Origin: Cyanobium sp. NIES-981
Lineage (GTDB): Bacteria > Cyanobacteriota > Cyanobacteriia > PCC-6307 > Cyanobiaceae
DNA: 64,000 nt
NCBI RefSeq assembly: GCF_900088535.1
Contig: NZ_LT578417.1
Coordinates: 1,860,001 to 1,924,000 of the forward strand
Reading direction: 5' to 3'
The notes beneath the pieces are model-generated. The model was not told where the DNA came from. It saw only the letters and a list, made by a program, of their open reading frames with translations, and did no database searches. Made by a program: the position numbers and the translations under genes. Positions 27,901 to 37,644 of the stretch are shown piece by piece. Position 1 is the first letter of the stretch; every line of letters begins with the position of its first letter.

Positions 27901-28756
27901 TTCCGGATCCGGACAACAGAAAGATATCCCCATTGGCCAGAACACTGACATCCCCTCCATTGGTGTCTAGCCGACCCTGAAGCAGAAAGAAACTGTCGGT
28001 TTTTGCCAGGAAATCCGCCCCTCTGGTGAACACATCACCGGAAACCGAAATACTGCCAGACTGCGAGTCCAGCAGTACAGTTTCAGGCAACAAGCCTGGA
28101 TCTACGGAAAGCAGGTTGCCAAAGATTGAGATGTCGCCATTGAAGCCCCCGGGATTTGTCAAGAAGCCCTGGGGGGCACCAGTGAGCTGAGCGACCTGGC
28201 CAGCCGTTGTCTGGCCATCAAAAGCCAGGCCGCCCGGGAACCTCAGAGTGGTGGCCGTACTCAGCTGGAGGTTGAGCACATTGCTGAACGAACCGTTGCC
28301 GCTGACGGAGATGCCTCCCGGAGATAGCCAGAAGAGGCTCGCCGCATTCTGGAGTTCCACAGGAATGTTGATAAAGGTGCCATTGGCTCCTGTTACCGAC
28401 ACAAAAACGGAACCGAATGCGCCGTTCAGAAACCTTACGCCAGCAAGCGATGTGCTTGCTCGCGTATCAAAATCAGAAAATCGATGGAACAGATGATTGG
28501 CACCGGCAGCCGTGCCCCCCGTGACCGTGCAGACGCCGCTCGTGCAGCTGCCGGTGCCGTTGTTGACGAGCGTTCCCAGGGATGAAGGGGATGAATCGGG
28601 CGTAATCTGAGCCAGGGTGGGTGGTGCGGCCCATATCCCGGCCACCAGGACAGGCCCGAGAATCTTCAACCGAGGGGCCAGGCTGACAGGCCAACGGTGA
28701 GGCCTTGCCTTGATCCATGACCAGCATTCAGTGAGACGCAGAGCACACGTCAGCAT
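24989..28756 (-). CDS. Two-partner-secretion exoprotein with C-terminal CHAT protease domain
   Basis: A 1255-residue multidomain protein. An unusually long signal region (~1-50, ending [14 protein letters not shown]) is followed by a filamentous-haemagglutinin-type TPS domain (~55-280; [31 protein letters not shown]), a beta-helical stem to ~660, a Pro/Thr/Asn/Gly linker (~665-755), and after ~800 a CHAT domain. CHAT is a caspase-like Cys protease fold; the dyad is visible as His1093 (HLATHAEF) and Cys1138 ([10 protein letters not shown]). The divergent TpsB transporter should export it across the outer membrane. Target proteins and activation are unknown. The 5' half is less GC-rich than neighbouring genes. 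Confidence 0.9.
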   Translation of the reverse strand: MLTCALRLTECWSWIKARPHRWPVSLAPRLKILGPVLVAGIWAAPPTLAQITPDSSPSSLGTLVNNGTGSCTSGVCTVTGGTAAGANHLFHRFSDFDTRASTSLAGVRFLNGAFGSVFVSVTGANGTFINIPVELQNAASLFWLSPGGISVSGNGSFSNVLNLQLSTATTLRFPGGLAFDGQTTAGQVAQLTGAPQGFLTNPGGFNGDISIFGNLLSVDPGLLPETVLLDSQSGSISVSGDVFTRGADFLAKTDSFFLLQGRLDTNGGDVSVLANGDIFLLSGSGSPDPQESLNSGGGRVSLRSSAGTIATTAPGCLVCDNSPGAIQAGAGEVLASSFGDQDLQIFSAGKIASESLQGSINISSDSATPLVIGSVDNPGFFGVPFAVSGLHAAQGDFEVFAAGDVVLADTIELRGSDFSAITSPASIQVSPGAFVTTQTPGQINLNGRVINQGSLLVEQGRLALNGPQHLSAGSIEVSQGAELDFYNCFEGRCQASQVLLQQGSRLSGSGTIQGSFDGSTMGVLDQQAGSVISPGSAGGVRSIGSLTFTDLNWQVQDGAVLEFDLGSINGLGVSDQIVFGATSTATFLGQGPLFQIRLADPLNPPPAGTNPFVLVNADSAQLAGVDIDILNARAGLEDGILGQLQRGSIQFAFNGLAPTPEPPQPPAPTPTPNPNTTPTPIPTPTPTPNPNPNPTPTPTPTPTPTPNPGPDAGPGPAPGPTPGPSPSPDPTPPPVPGPTPEPGPGVPFTLLREFTQAVIPPWSSEPAAVSNEPTPGGAGPFAGPFELLDNLQANALALRLPLGEDADAAGVPLILGTESLGADPSLALLTQVEDRRLEDLNALLPDLERPACPPQSLATKDLQSRLSAARQAIRTQAGGRFKHYQPGILSLTFTEDRTASADPSQPQRAFLDLTLVTAEGEPTPRRVQLSLDRFRQLLGSFYQQNAGRAFIDPSDPQTPARQLHAALIAPVEAELAELGVTSLLIATDRGLQAVPFAALHDGSQFLGERYALTLTPSLRLTCLTPPKDGLSRLLAAGASSFEGLAPLPLVLQEIDGLAAQRSADAFLNQRFTPMVLLEQAADPRYDRVHLATHAEFLPGGPRRARVHTGAGAISLAEFARMRDQREGDPLELFSLSACRTAVGDAESELGFAGLALQAGSRSAIGTLWYVDDVATSAFFLQLYRYLDEGFPKADALQATRRDLIAGRIRLDGNRVVAPDGMPLLIDLTTAEQQRVRSGLGHPYFWAGITLLGTPW
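26575..26770. repeat. Hexanucleotide-rich low-complexity tract coding the Pro-Thr/Pro-Asn linker
   Basis: Units such as GGGTCG, GGGTTC and GGGTTG repeat nearly without interruption, encoding PTPTPNPNP-type sequence on the minus strand. The plus strand carries many closely spaced runs of three or more G, so it may form G-quadruplex structures and vary in length by slippage. Confidence 0.9.
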
Positions 28757-28989
28757 CTGAAACTCCCTGGCGCAACCCGAGGGCTGCTATCACGCTGAAC
28801 AAACTATAGGTTGATTCTGGCTGAAGTTCATGGGCCAGTCCATGGAGACAGACAGGTATCCACAACCGGTAACACCACAGCGACCAGCCACATCTCAGAT
28901 CAGCGGTATCACGCTTGCGGGGGCTGCCACTGTGAGCTCTTCATCCAAGGCCAGTTCACGAAGCAGGCCAGCTCTGGCTTGCATGTCTG

Positions 28990-30735
28990 TTGAACCATCC
29001 CATCATCTTCGCGGGATTGCTTCCAGTCTCGGGTATGTCAATGCTGCTGCTCGCACAGCTGGTGGCACCTCCGCTGCAACAGGGTCCTGTGCGGCTGCCG
29101 GAGAACCGGCCATCCCTGGAACGGCGGGCTCCTGCCCGTGGGGCTGAGCAGCCCCCCCTGGAGGTGATGCCGGACGACAACGCAAAACCACCTCTGGACG
29201 GGGAACCGGCGCCGGAAGCCCCGGTCCCGGCCGTGCCCAGCGGTGGTCTGCCAGCCATCGAGGGACTCACCCTCTACGACAACGACAGACTGCGCGACAT
29301 CCTTGCGGACTGCAGCCAGATCAGTGCTCCAGCCGAGCGGCTGAATGCCTGCGCCGCCGCACTCACCGCCCAGTTCGTGGCCGATGGCTACGTGAACAGC
29401 CGTGTGTTCGTGGAGCTCACCCCCGCCCCGGGTCGCCTTCTGGTGGTGGAGGGCCGCCTGGTGGAACTGCGGGTGAACGGCAACGACGACCGGCTGAACC
29501 GCCGCGTCGCCCGCCTGATGCGATCCCTGCAGGGCACGCTGCTCCACCTGCCGAGCCTCGAGCGCCAGCTGCAGTTGCTGCGCCGGGTTCCTGGAGTGAA
29601 ACAGGTGCGGGGCAACCTCTCCCGACTCGGCAGCGACCCCACCCAGGCCACCCTCACCATCACGCTCGAAGGCGGCGCGCCCGCCTGGCAAGGCGACCTT
29701 TCCCTCCGCAACGACGGCAACAACGGTTCCGGTGATGCTCGCGCCGTCGCCAGCTTCCTCAAGCCCGGCGCGTTGGTGGCTGGCGACGTGCTGCTGCTCT
29801 ACGGGGAGCTCAACAGTGACGACGAGCCAGAGCTGGGGGCAGCGATCACCTCACTCACCTACACCCTGCCCCTCGGTGACGCCTTCAATCTCACCACGGC
29901 CTTCGGTGCGAGCCGCCGGGACCTGATCGAGCTGGACCCACCCGCCGATGGTCTCTCGACCACGCAGCTCCAGGGTCTCGGCCAGCTCGAGTGGGTGTTC
30001 TCCGAGAGCCTCACCCAGCGTTGGAACGCCTTCCTGGGGATCAGCGGCAGCTCCAGCCGCACCCGCCTCGATGGCGCGTCGTTGCCCTCCACAGTGCCGG
30101 AGATCATCCGCAAGCCGCGCAGCGGCTATCTGCGGCTGGGCGTCGGTGGCAGTGGCCAGGGCGTGGGGGTGGGCTGGGGTGGCTCGGCCTACCTGCTGGC
30201 CGGGCTCTCAGGCATGAGCCCCGCCGAACAGCGCCGTGAGTGGCGGGAGGCCGGCATCGACCCCTCCCAGGCCACGGCCATCGGCGGCCTGATCTCGGCT
30301 GGGTGGGCCTTCGCACCTGGCTGGCAGCTCAACGGCCGTCTGGCGGGCCAGTGGGCCTTCAACCCCCTTCTGCCCTCCATGCAGTTCAGCCTGGGGTCGG
30401 ATGTGGGCCTGCGCGGTCTGCCCGCCCAGCTGATCAGCGGCGACAGCGGCTGGCTGGCCGTCACCGAGGCGTCCTGGACCTTCTGGCAGAACCGCAGCCA
30501 CGCCCTGCAGCTGGTGCCCTTCATCGGTGCCGGCGGCGTGCGCAGCGAGCTGAGCGACTTCAACTTCAGCGACACCCTCGGCTCCGGCGGGCTGCTGCTG
30601 CGTTGGCTGGCCGGCGACAACTGGGCCTTCGAGCTGGGTTGGGCCCACCAGTTCTCCACAGGGACCCTCGAGGGTCCCTGGAATGACTGGGTGCTCGACG
30701 ATGGCCTCTACGCCAAGGCGCAGTTCCGGTTCTGA
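28990..30735 (+). CDS. TpsB/ShlB/FhaC-type outer-membrane secretion protein
   Basis: This is the transporter partner of the CHAT exoprotein, transcribed divergently from it. Residues ~90-240 hold POTRA-type periplasmic domains (YVNSRVFVEL, RLLVVEGRLVEL), followed by a 16-strand-type beta-barrel ending in a C-terminal Phe (AKAQFRF), as expected for BamA-dependent insertion. The conserved VRGY-like lid motif reads LRGLP (~residue 475). A Pro-rich stretch (~25-90) precedes the POTRAs. The first start is TTG at 28990; ATG at 29035 gives a shorter signal peptide and may be the real one. The ~230-280 base gap to the exoprotein presumably holds both promoters. Confidence 0.9.
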   Translation: MNHPIIFAGLLPVSGMSMLLLAQLVAPPLQQGPVRLPENRPSLERRAPARGAEQPPLEVMPDDNAKPPLDGEPAPEAPVPAVPSGGLPAIEGLTLYDNDRLRDILADCSQISAPAERLNACAAALTAQFVADGYVNSRVFVELTPAPGRLLVVEGRLVELRVNGNDDRLNRRVARLMRSLQGTLLHLPSLERQLQLLRRVPGVKQVRGNLSRLGSDPTQATLTITLEGGAPAWQGDLSLRNDGNNGSGDARAVASFLKPGALVAGDVLLLYGELNSDDEPELGAAITSLTYTLPLGDAFNLTTAFGASRRDLIELDPPADGLSTTQLQGLGQLEWVFSESLTQRWNAFLGISGSSSRTRLDGASLPSTVPEIIRKPRSGYLRLGVGGSGQGVGVGWGGSAYLLAGLSGMSPAEQRREWREAGIDPSQATAIGGLISAGWAFAPGWQLNGRLAGQWAFNPLLPSMQFSLGSDVGLRGLPAQLISGDSGWLAVTEASWTFWQNRSHALQLVPFIGAGGVRSELSDFNFSDTLGSGGLLLRWLAGDNWAFELGWAHQFSTGTLEGPWNDWVLDDGLYAKAQFRF

Positions 30736-30768
30736 TTGGCCTGCCGGCTCAGCCCCCCTGAATCAGAA
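30730..30768. repeat. Inverted repeat at convergent gene ends
   Basis: TTCTGATT (30730-30737) faces AATCAGAA (30761-30768) across 23 bases. Both arms include the final Phe codon and stop of the flanking genes, so it may be partly coincidental, but it could act as a weak bidirectional terminator. Confidence 0.3.
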
Positions 30769-32019
30769 CAGCCCCTTGAACAGGTTGAAGGTGCCGCCGC
30801 CCCCAGCCGGGGCGCGTTCCTCCTGCCGGGCCGGCATCTCGAGAGGCATCCCTTCCATCAGGGGCTGGATCAGCAGGGACTGGCGCTCCACCTGCACCTG
30901 CCAGCCCGGCGAGACCCCTGGCTCCTGCAGACGCTGGGGCACGGCGGGAGCCACGAACGTGAGCACGCCGGCCTGCATGGCCTGCATCGCCTGGGCACTC
31001 ACGGCGCAGCTGGTCTGGGAGAGCGGCAACAGGGCCGGGGCCCCGGCCTGGCTCTTGCCCTTCTCCTGGCCAGCGGCACCGGAGCTGGGTTGCAGGCCAC
31101 CGGAGAGCGTGCTCAGCCCAACGAAGGGGGTGTCGCCCCACGGACGGCTGCTGGAGGTCCAGATCACCAGATCGCCCTCCTGGCGTCCGGCGCCGGCCAC
31201 CAGGGCCAGGTACCCCTCGGCGCCGGCCACCGGCTGCCAGCGCAGCAGGGAGGCCCCGCCGGCCGCAGTGATCGCCAGCTCCACCGGCGCCAGGAAATCG
31301 TGGCGGCTGTCCAGGGAGAAATTGAGCGTGGGGGTGGTGCCGCCACTCACCGTGTGGGCACCCACGAGGGAGGCACCGGCCGGCACGGCTCCGCTGCCCC
31401 TGGTTTCCGCGTTGGGCCAGCGGCCCAGCACGGTCGCCCCGGAGCGCAGCCCATCCGCCTGGGCGCGCAGGCCGCCCATCGACGCCAGGCGGCGGGCCAG
31501 GGCCTGCTGGTCGGGGAGCAGGCGCTCCAGGCTGACCACCTGGGGCTGCTGGCCATCGGCCTGGTCAGCGCAGCCGTGGAAGAGCAGCAGACGCCCCTGC
31601 GGGCGCTCGGGCGGACTCCCGGGCGTGGGGTTGCCCGGCTCGGCAGCGGCCGCCAAGGGGGGCACGAGCGGCAGCACCGGCCCCAGGCGCAGGCCCTCGG
31701 GAACGCGGTGCTCGGCCCGCAGAGCGCCTGGAGCCGGGCCGGGCGCCTCGAGGCTGAGCTCCAGGGTGCGGGCCGAGGAGGGAGGCGCGCCGCCCATCAG
31801 CAGGCGCATCATGCCGCCGGCCGAAAGATCGCCAGCCGCCAGCGCCCCCAGGCCGGAGAGGGTGGTGGCCTGGATGGTGTAGGTCACGGGGGGCTCGGCT
31901 GCCGCCGCAGCCGGAGGCGAGGCAGCGGAGAGGAGGGGAGGCGCGACCAGGAGCAGGGTGACCGCCAGGGAACGGCAGTGCCCTGACGGCCACCAGCGAT
32001 GGGGTGCGGGAGCCGGCAT
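30763..32019 (-). CDS. Secreted hypothetical protein next to TpsB
   Basis: A 418-residue protein with a signal region (LAVTLLLVAPPLLSAASPPAAAAA). The remaining sequence is Gly/Ala/Pro-rich with blocks such as GRLLLFHGCADQ, LNFSLDSRHDFLAPVELAI and WQPVAGAEGYLALVAGAG; the last two resemble a fibronectin-like or beta-sandwich passenger. Only two or three Cys occur. I do not recognise a named family. It converges on tpsB, so its link to secretion is by location only. Confidence 0.75.
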   Translation of the reverse strand: MPAPAPHRWWPSGHCRSLAVTLLLVAPPLLSAASPPAAAAAEPPVTYTIQATTLSGLGALAAGDLSAGGMMRLLMGGAPPSSARTLELSLEAPGPAPGALRAEHRVPEGLRLGPVLPLVPPLAAAAEPGNPTPGSPPERPQGRLLLFHGCADQADGQQPQVVSLERLLPDQQALARRLASMGGLRAQADGLRSGATVLGRWPNAETRGSGAVPAGASLVGAHTVSGGTTPTLNFSLDSRHDFLAPVELAITAAGGASLLRWQPVAGAEGYLALVAGAGRQEGDLVIWTSSSRPWGDTPFVGLSTLSGGLQPSSGAAGQEKGKSQAGAPALLPLSQTSCAVSAQAMQAMQAGVLTFVAPAVPQRLQEPGVSPGWQVQVERQSLLIQPLMEGMPLEMPARQEERAPAGGGGTFNLFKGLF

Positions 32020-32083
32020 GCCGAGGGAGCTGCAGCCCTGCAGACTAAGGGCCTCAGGGAGGGCTTTCAGGGGCGTGTGCGCC

Positions 32084-34780
32084 TCAGCCGAGGGCCGCCC
32101 GCAGGGTCAGCCTGGCCTGCTCCAGAGCCCCGTCCAGGGCTGCCCCATCCCGGCCGCCGGCCTGGGCCAGGTTGGGCCGGCCGCCACCGCCGCCGCCGCA
32201 GGCCTTCGCCACCCCGCCGATGAACCTGCCGGCCTGCTGCCCCTGGGCGATCACCGCCTGGCCGAAGGCCGCCACCAGGATCACCTTGCCCAGGTCGGCA
32301 GGATCCGGCAGGCCTCCCAGCACCACGGCGGCGGCATCGCCCAGCTGGTCCACCAGCCCCTGGGCGGCGTTCTGCAGGGCCGCCCCCTCCACGCCGTCGA
32401 GGCGGGCCACCAGCAGCTGGAAGCCGTTCCCCACGGCCTCGGCCTGGGCCACCAGGGCCGCCGAGCGGGCCAGGGCCAGCTCCTGGCGAGCCGCCGCCAG
32501 GGCCTTCTGGGTCGCCTTGAGATCGTCCTGCAGGGCCGCCACCCGCTCCACGATCTCGCCCGGCTGGGCCTTGAAGCGATCCCCCAGGGCCTTCACCACG
32601 GCGTCGCGCTCCTGCAGATAGCTCAACACCGCCGGGCCCGCCACCGCCTCGATCCGGCGGATGCCGGCGGCCACGCCGCTCTCGGCCACGATCTTGAACA
32701 CGCCGATCTCGGCGGTGTTGGCCACGTGGGTGCCGCCGCACAGCTCCATCGACACGCCCGGCACATCCACCACCCGCACCACCTCGGCGTACTTCTCGCC
32801 GAACATCGCCACAGCCCCGGCGGCCCTGGCCTGCTCGATCGCCATCTCCTCCACCACCAGGCCGTGGCCCTCGCTGATCCAGCCGTTGATCAGGGCCTCG
32901 ATCCGCTCCAGCTCCGCCGCCGTCACGGCGCGGGGGCAGTGGAAGTCGAAGCGGAGGCGATCGAAGTCCACCAGGGAACCCGCCTGGCCGATGCCCGGGT
33001 CCACCACCTGCTTGAGGGCCGCCTGCAGCAGGTGGGTGGCGGTGTGGTTCGCCTGGGCCCGGCGGCGGCAGGCCCCGTCCACCCGGGCCGTGACCAGATC
33101 CCCCACGGCGAGGCTGCCCCGCTCCACCCGGCCGCTGTGCACGAACACGCTGCGGTTGCGGCTCACCGCCTCGATGCTCACGATCACACCGGCATTCACG
33201 GCGGTCTGGTCGCCGCCGCCGAGCAGCACGCCCCGGTCGCCCACCTGGCCGCCGCCTTCGCCGTAGAAGGGGGTGCTCTCCAGCACGATCTGCACCGCAT
33301 CCCCGGCCGAGGCGCGCTCGGCCGGCGCGCCGTTCACCACCAGGGCCAGCACGCAGCTGGGGTGCTCGAGGGCCTCGTAGCCGCGGAAGCTGGTGGCCTC
33401 CAGGGACCCGGCCACCTGGTCGATGGCGCCCTGCAGGGTGAGGTCGATGCTCACCGCCGCGGCCTTGGCCCGCTGGCGCTGGGCCTCCATCGCCGCCTCG
33501 AAGCCCTCGAGATCCACCGTGAGGCCATGCTCCTCGGCGATCTCCTGGGTGAGCTCCAGCGGGAAGCCGTAGGTGTCGTAGAGCTCGAAGGCCTGCGCGC
33601 CGCTGATCTGCGCCGGCCTGGTGGCCAGCACGTCGGCCAGCAGCTTCTCGCCCCGCTCCAGGGTTTCGAGGAAGCGCTCCTCCTCCCGCGCCAGCTCCGC
33701 CAGGATCACGGCGCGGCGCTCCTCCAGCTGGGGATAGGCCTCCCGCATCAGGGCGATCGCGGCCTCCCCCATCGCCTTCAGGAAGGGCTGAGTGATGCCC
33801 AGCAGCCGGCCGTGGCGCACCACGCGCCGCAGCAGCCGCCGCAGGATGTAGCCCCGGCCCAGGTTGCTGGCGCTCACACCGTCGCCGATCAGCTGGGTGA
33901 TGGCGCGGCTGTGGTCGCCGATCACCTTGAGGCTGGTGCTGCCCTTCGCGTCAAGCGCCCCGTACTCCACCCCGGCCAGGCCGGCGGCGGTTTCGATCAG
34001 GGGGTAGATCAGATCGGTTTCGTAGTTGTTGGCCGCCCCCTGCAGGATCTGGGCCATGCGCTCGAGGCCCATGCCGGTGTCGATGTTGCGGCTGGCCAGC
34101 GGCGTGAGGGTGCCCTCCGCGTCGCGGTTGTACTGCATGAACACCAGGTTGTAGAACTCGATGAAGCGGCTGTCGTCCTCCAGGTCGATGCCGTCGTCGC
34201 CGAGTTCGGGCTTGAAGTCGTAGTAGATCTCCGAGCAGGGGCCGCAGGGGCCGGTGGGACCGGAGGCCCAGAAGTTGTCGGCCTCATCCATGCGGATGAT
34301 CCGCCTGGGGTTCACCCCCACCCCATCGCGCCAGATCGCCTCGGCTTCATCGTCTTCGCGGAAAACGCTCACCACCAGGTTCTTCGGGCTGAGGCCGAAC
34401 ACCTCGGTGGAGAGCTCCCAGGCCCACTGGATCGCCTGCTCCTTGAAGTAATCCCCAAAGGAGAAGTTCCCCAGCATCTCGAAGAACGTGTGGTGCCGTG
34501 CCGTGCGGCCCACGTTCTCGATGTCGTTGGTGCGGATGCACTTCTGGGAGCTGGTGGCCCGCGGCGCCGGCCGTTCCGCCTGGCCCAGGAACACCGGCTT
34601 GAACGGCAGCATGCCGGCGATGGTGAGCAGCACCGTGGGGTCGTCGGGCACCAGGGAGGCACTCGGCATCCGCCGGTGGCCGCGCTGCTCGTAGAAGTTG
34701 AGGAAGGCGGCACGGATCTCGGCGCCGCTGCGGGGCCGGGCGAGCTGGGATCGACCGGTGGGGGGGGTGGCGGCGGCCAT
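32084..34780 (-). CDS. alaS: Alanyl-tRNA synthetase
   Basis: AlaS charges tRNA(Ala) in the cytosol and edits mischarged Ser/Gly. The 898-residue protein has the class II core ([38 protein letters not shown]), the editing site zinc ligands HTATH and CGGTHV, and the C-terminal oligomerisation domain ending with a Gly-rich [14 protein letters not shown]. Length and order are normal. It is followed on the same strand side by the iron-sulfur/CNB gene, whose end lies 52 bases upstream of the alaS start. Confidence 0.97.
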   Translation of the reverse strand: MAAATPPTGRSQLARPRSGAEIRAAFLNFYEQRGHRRMPSASLVPDDPTVLLTIAGMLPFKPVFLGQAERPAPRATSSQKCIRTNDIENVGRTARHHTFFEMLGNFSFGDYFKEQAIQWAWELSTEVFGLSPKNLVVSVFREDDEAEAIWRDGVGVNPRRIIRMDEADNFWASGPTGPCGPCSEIYYDFKPELGDDGIDLEDDSRFIEFYNLVFMQYNRDAEGTLTPLASRNIDTGMGLERMAQILQGAANNYETDLIYPLIETAAGLAGVEYGALDAKGSTSLKVIGDHSRAITQLIGDGVSASNLGRGYILRRLLRRVVRHGRLLGITQPFLKAMGEAAIALMREAYPQLEERRAVILAELAREEERFLETLERGEKLLADVLATRPAQISGAQAFELYDTYGFPLELTQEIAEEHGLTVDLEGFEAAMEAQRQRAKAAAVSIDLTLQGAIDQVAGSLEATSFRGYEALEHPSCVLALVVNGAPAERASAGDAVQIVLESTPFYGEGGGQVGDRGVLLGGGDQTAVNAGVIVSIEAVSRNRSVFVHSGRVERGSLAVGDLVTARVDGACRRRAQANHTATHLLQAALKQVVDPGIGQAGSLVDFDRLRFDFHCPRAVTAAELERIEALINGWISEGHGLVVEEMAIEQARAAGAVAMFGEKYAEVVRVVDVPGVSMELCGGTHVANTAEIGVFKIVAESGVAAGIRRIEAVAGPAVLSYLQERDAVVKALGDRFKAQPGEIVERVAALQDDLKATQKALAAARQELALARSAALVAQAEAVGNGFQLLVARLDGVEGAALQNAAQGLVDQLGDAAAVVLGGLPDPADLGKVILVAAFGQAVIAQGQQAGRFIGGVAKACGGGGGGRPNLAQAGGRDGAALDGALEQARLTLRAALG

Positions 34781-34832
34781 GGCTCAGGTCAACTACCCGG
34801 GAAAGGGAATGATCGCTCAGCGACCTTCGGGC

Positions 34833-37535
34833 TCACGGAGCTCCGGAGGGGCCAGGCGCCGCGTCCGACTGCTGGCCCTGCAATCCCTCGATCCGCCGGG
34901 TCTGCTGGCGCAGCAGGCTGCGGGCGAAGCCCGAGGACTGGTGCAGCAGCTGCTCGAAGGCCGCGGCATCGAACACCAGCGCCCGCACCGGCTCCAGGGC
35001 CATGGCGGCCGAACCCCTGGAGCGGCCGCTCAGCAGGGCCATCTCCCCGAGGGTTTCGCCGGCTGACACCCGCGCCTGCCAGTCGACGCCGCTGACCAGG
35101 GCCGAGCCCTCCAGCAGGATCGCCATCCAGGCCGCTTCCGCGCCGACCTGCAGGATCGGTGCTCCAGCCGGCCAGGAACGCAGCTCCCCCCAGGCCGCCA
35201 CATTGAACAGCGCCGAGGGCGACAGCTCCGCCAGCAGGGGCACCTGCAGCAGCAGCTCCAGGAGGGGGGCCTCGGCCAGGGGCCGCCCATCCAGGAGGCC
35301 CTGGAGATGGGGCGTGACCGGCAGGCCGGTGCGGGGGGTGCGGCGCAGTCGTGCCGCCCGGGCCGGATCCCGCTGATCGAGCAGCCACAGCACCCACACC
35401 GCGTTCTCCGGATCGGGGTCGTGCCACAGGTCCTCGATCGCCTGCAGGGGATCCGGCAGGGGCTCAAGCTCCTGGGCTGGCTGCGGATCCGGATGGGGCA
35501 GCAGGGTGAGGTCGCGGCGCAGCACCTCACCCACCACCCCGGGGGGGAGCAGGGACTGCAGGGCAGTGAAGCGCTGCAGCAGCGGATCACCGCTGCGGAA
35601 CTCGGCCAGCAGGGGCAGCAGGGGCAGCAGGCAGCCCACGATGCGCAGGTCGCTCACCGGCAGCAGGGGCCGGAGCAGGCCGTCGTGCGTCGCGGCGGCA
35701 GCCAGCGCGGCGCGGCGGGACAGTTCCCCCTGCAGGGCCTCCATCCCGTTCTCCAGCTGGCGACGGGCGAAGGCCGAGCGGGGACCGAAGCGCAGCAGCA
35801 GCTCCTGCCAGGCCCCGTCGTCGAGACCGGAGTCCTGGCGGATCATCTCCAGCCGCCGGGCCTGGGAGGTGTCGAGCAGGTCGGGCCTCAGGTCATGCTG
35901 CCCGGCCAGCTGCAGCAGGTCGTGGATCGCCTCCGCTGCTGCGTCCTCCCGCAGGCTGCGGCTGGCCCTCTGACGGCCATCGAGCTCGAGCAGATCCGCG
36001 TCCTGGAGCTCCAGTTCGCGGATGGCCGCGTGGTGGTCGGCCTCCTCGAGCCCCAGGGCGAGGCGCAGCTCCTCGAGCTGCACCGCGCTGGTGGCCCGCT
36101 CCAGCCGGCCGCTGCGGAACAGATCGGCCAGCACGTCGCGGTAGAGGGCCTGGCTGTTGGCGGCGAGCTGGGCCGGCAGCGCCTTGGCCAGGGTGAACAC
36201 CTCGCCGGGCGTGAGCTCCTCGAGCGTGCGCCCATCGAGATGGGCCTCCAGGCCGGGGAAGCGCTTCCTGAGCTGGGAGCGGAGGCTGGCGCTGGTGCTC
36301 TCGCGGCGGTAGACCTCCGCATCGCGGGGCCAGCCGCGGTAGAGCCAGATGGCGCTGGCGATCAGCACCAGCGAGCGGATCAGCTGCCCCACCTTGCCCT
36401 CCACCGCCCCGAGGCTGGGATCGGCGAACCAGAAGAACAGGTTCACCGCCAGGAAGGTGGCCAGAAGCCGGGTGCGGGAGCGGGCCATGGCCTGGGCACG
36501 CTCCTTGCTGTGGTCCCGCGCCAGCCTGCCCAGCAGCGCCGTCTCCAGGCCACCGAAGAGCGCCACACTGCCGGCACCGGCGGCGCTCAGCAGGGCGGGA
36601 ACCGCCAGCAGGCGCGGCACACCCCAGCTGGCATCGGCCCGGGGCCAGAGCTCCAGGGCCCGGCCGGGCAGGCCGGCATCGAAGGCCCACAGGCCGCTGC
36701 GCAGCATCTCGATGGCCTCGGGCCCCTGGTGACGGGTGAGCAGGAAGAAGGCCAGCACCAGCCCCGGGTAGGACAGCCAGGCCCAGCGCAGGCCGCGCCT
36801 GCCCTCGAATCCGGCCCAGTAGGTGCGTTCGGAATCGATGTCGATGCAGGGCGACTGGCAGGCCACGCAGGCTGAGCGCACCTGGCCGTCATCGCCGAGC
36901 GTGCGGCACATCGACTGGGTGATGCGGCTGGCATCGAGGTGGGCGGCGCTGGCCAGGGGTCCGCGCGGACCGGTGACCACCTGCTGGACCGCTCCCATCG
37001 GGCAGACGTACTGACACCAGGCCTTGCCGGCATAGGCCCAGCCGACCACGACCGCCGCCACCACCGTGAGCAGCAGCAGCAGGCCCAGCCCCAGCGGACT
37101 GCTGTTCACCGCCAGCAGCCGCAGGCTCAGACCCGCGATCAGCAGACTCCACTGCAGGGCCAGGTGGTGCCGGCCCAGCCAGGAGTCGCTCTCCACCTTG
37201 GCCAGCTGGAGCCTGCCGTTCCTGCCCGGTACCCGGCGCTGCCGGTCCAGGGCCCGGAACAGCTGGGAGACGAACGCCAGCGGACAGATGCGGCGCCAGA
37301 GCTCATGGCTGCCGGCCGCCAGGATCAGCAGACCGCTGGGCACCACCACGCCCCAGAACAGCTGGTTGCCGCCGTGGCCGTGGCAGTCCAGGCCGTCGGT
37401 GCAGAGCGGCGGCCGCAGGGCCCAGCCCCCCAGCGGCGGAATCAGCAGCGAGGCGATCAGGGCGAGCCAGCCCAGCAGCAGCAGCCAGCGCACGGCGTGG
37501 GCCTGACGTTCGGGCCACCTTGCGAAGATCCGCAT
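34833..37535 (-). CDS. Membrane polyferredoxin-like protein with cyclic-nucleotide-binding domain
   Basis: A 900-residue protein. The N-terminal ~350 residues are membrane helices with ferredoxin-type Cys: C174-x3-C178-P (CQYVCPMG) and C210, C223-x2-C226-x3-C230 (CVACQSPC), as in NapH/CcoG-type membrane iron-sulfur proteins, plus RRICPLAFVSQ at ~81. A helical middle region (~450-750) follows, and residues ~770-880 form a cNMP-binding fold with a phosphate-binding-cassette-like GETLGEMALLSGRSRGSAA. I used the ATG at 37535 because the preceding 62 residues are not protein-like. The architecture suggests nucleotide-controlled electron transfer in the membrane; redox partners are unknown. Confidence 0.85.
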   Translation of the reverse strand: MRIFARWPERQAHAVRWLLLLGWLALIASLLIPPLGGWALRPPLCTDGLDCHGHGGNQLFWGVVVPSGLLILAAGSHELWRRICPLAFVSQLFRALDRQRRVPGRNGRLQLAKVESDSWLGRHHLALQWSLLIAGLSLRLLAVNSSPLGLGLLLLLTVVAAVVVGWAYAGKAWCQYVCPMGAVQQVVTGPRGPLASAAHLDASRITQSMCRTLGDDGQVRSACVACQSPCIDIDSERTYWAGFEGRRGLRWAWLSYPGLVLAFFLLTRHQGPEAIEMLRSGLWAFDAGLPGRALELWPRADASWGVPRLLAVPALLSAAGAGSVALFGGLETALLGRLARDHSKERAQAMARSRTRLLATFLAVNLFFWFADPSLGAVEGKVGQLIRSLVLIASAIWLYRGWPRDAEVYRRESTSASLRSQLRKRFPGLEAHLDGRTLEELTPGEVFTLAKALPAQLAANSQALYRDVLADLFRSGRLERATSAVQLEELRLALGLEEADHHAAIRELELQDADLLELDGRQRASRSLREDAAAEAIHDLLQLAGQHDLRPDLLDTSQARRLEMIRQDSGLDDGAWQELLLRFGPRSAFARRQLENGMEALQGELSRRAALAAAATHDGLLRPLLPVSDLRIVGCLLPLLPLLAEFRSGDPLLQRFTALQSLLPPGVVGEVLRRDLTLLPHPDPQPAQELEPLPDPLQAIEDLWHDPDPENAVWVLWLLDQRDPARAARLRRTPRTGLPVTPHLQGLLDGRPLAEAPLLELLLQVPLLAELSPSALFNVAAWGELRSWPAGAPILQVGAEAAWMAILLEGSALVSGVDWQARVSAGETLGEMALLSGRSRGSAAMALEPVRALVFDAAAFEQLLHQSSGFARSLLRQQTRRIEGLQGQQSDAAPGPSGAP

Positions 37536-37644
37536 GGCGCAGAGCGCGGCAGTGCCCGTCACGCTAAAGATGCCGCGCGACTCTGCCTCGGGACACCGCA
37601 CGGCATGATCCCCCGCAGCAGTCCGGCCCGGCCGGCATGTCCGC

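Noticed and set aside
31958-35095. A 1045-codon open frame opposite alaS
   Set aside because: Same GC artefact; His/Gln/Gly-rich with no recognisable domain, whereas the other strand encodes AlaS.
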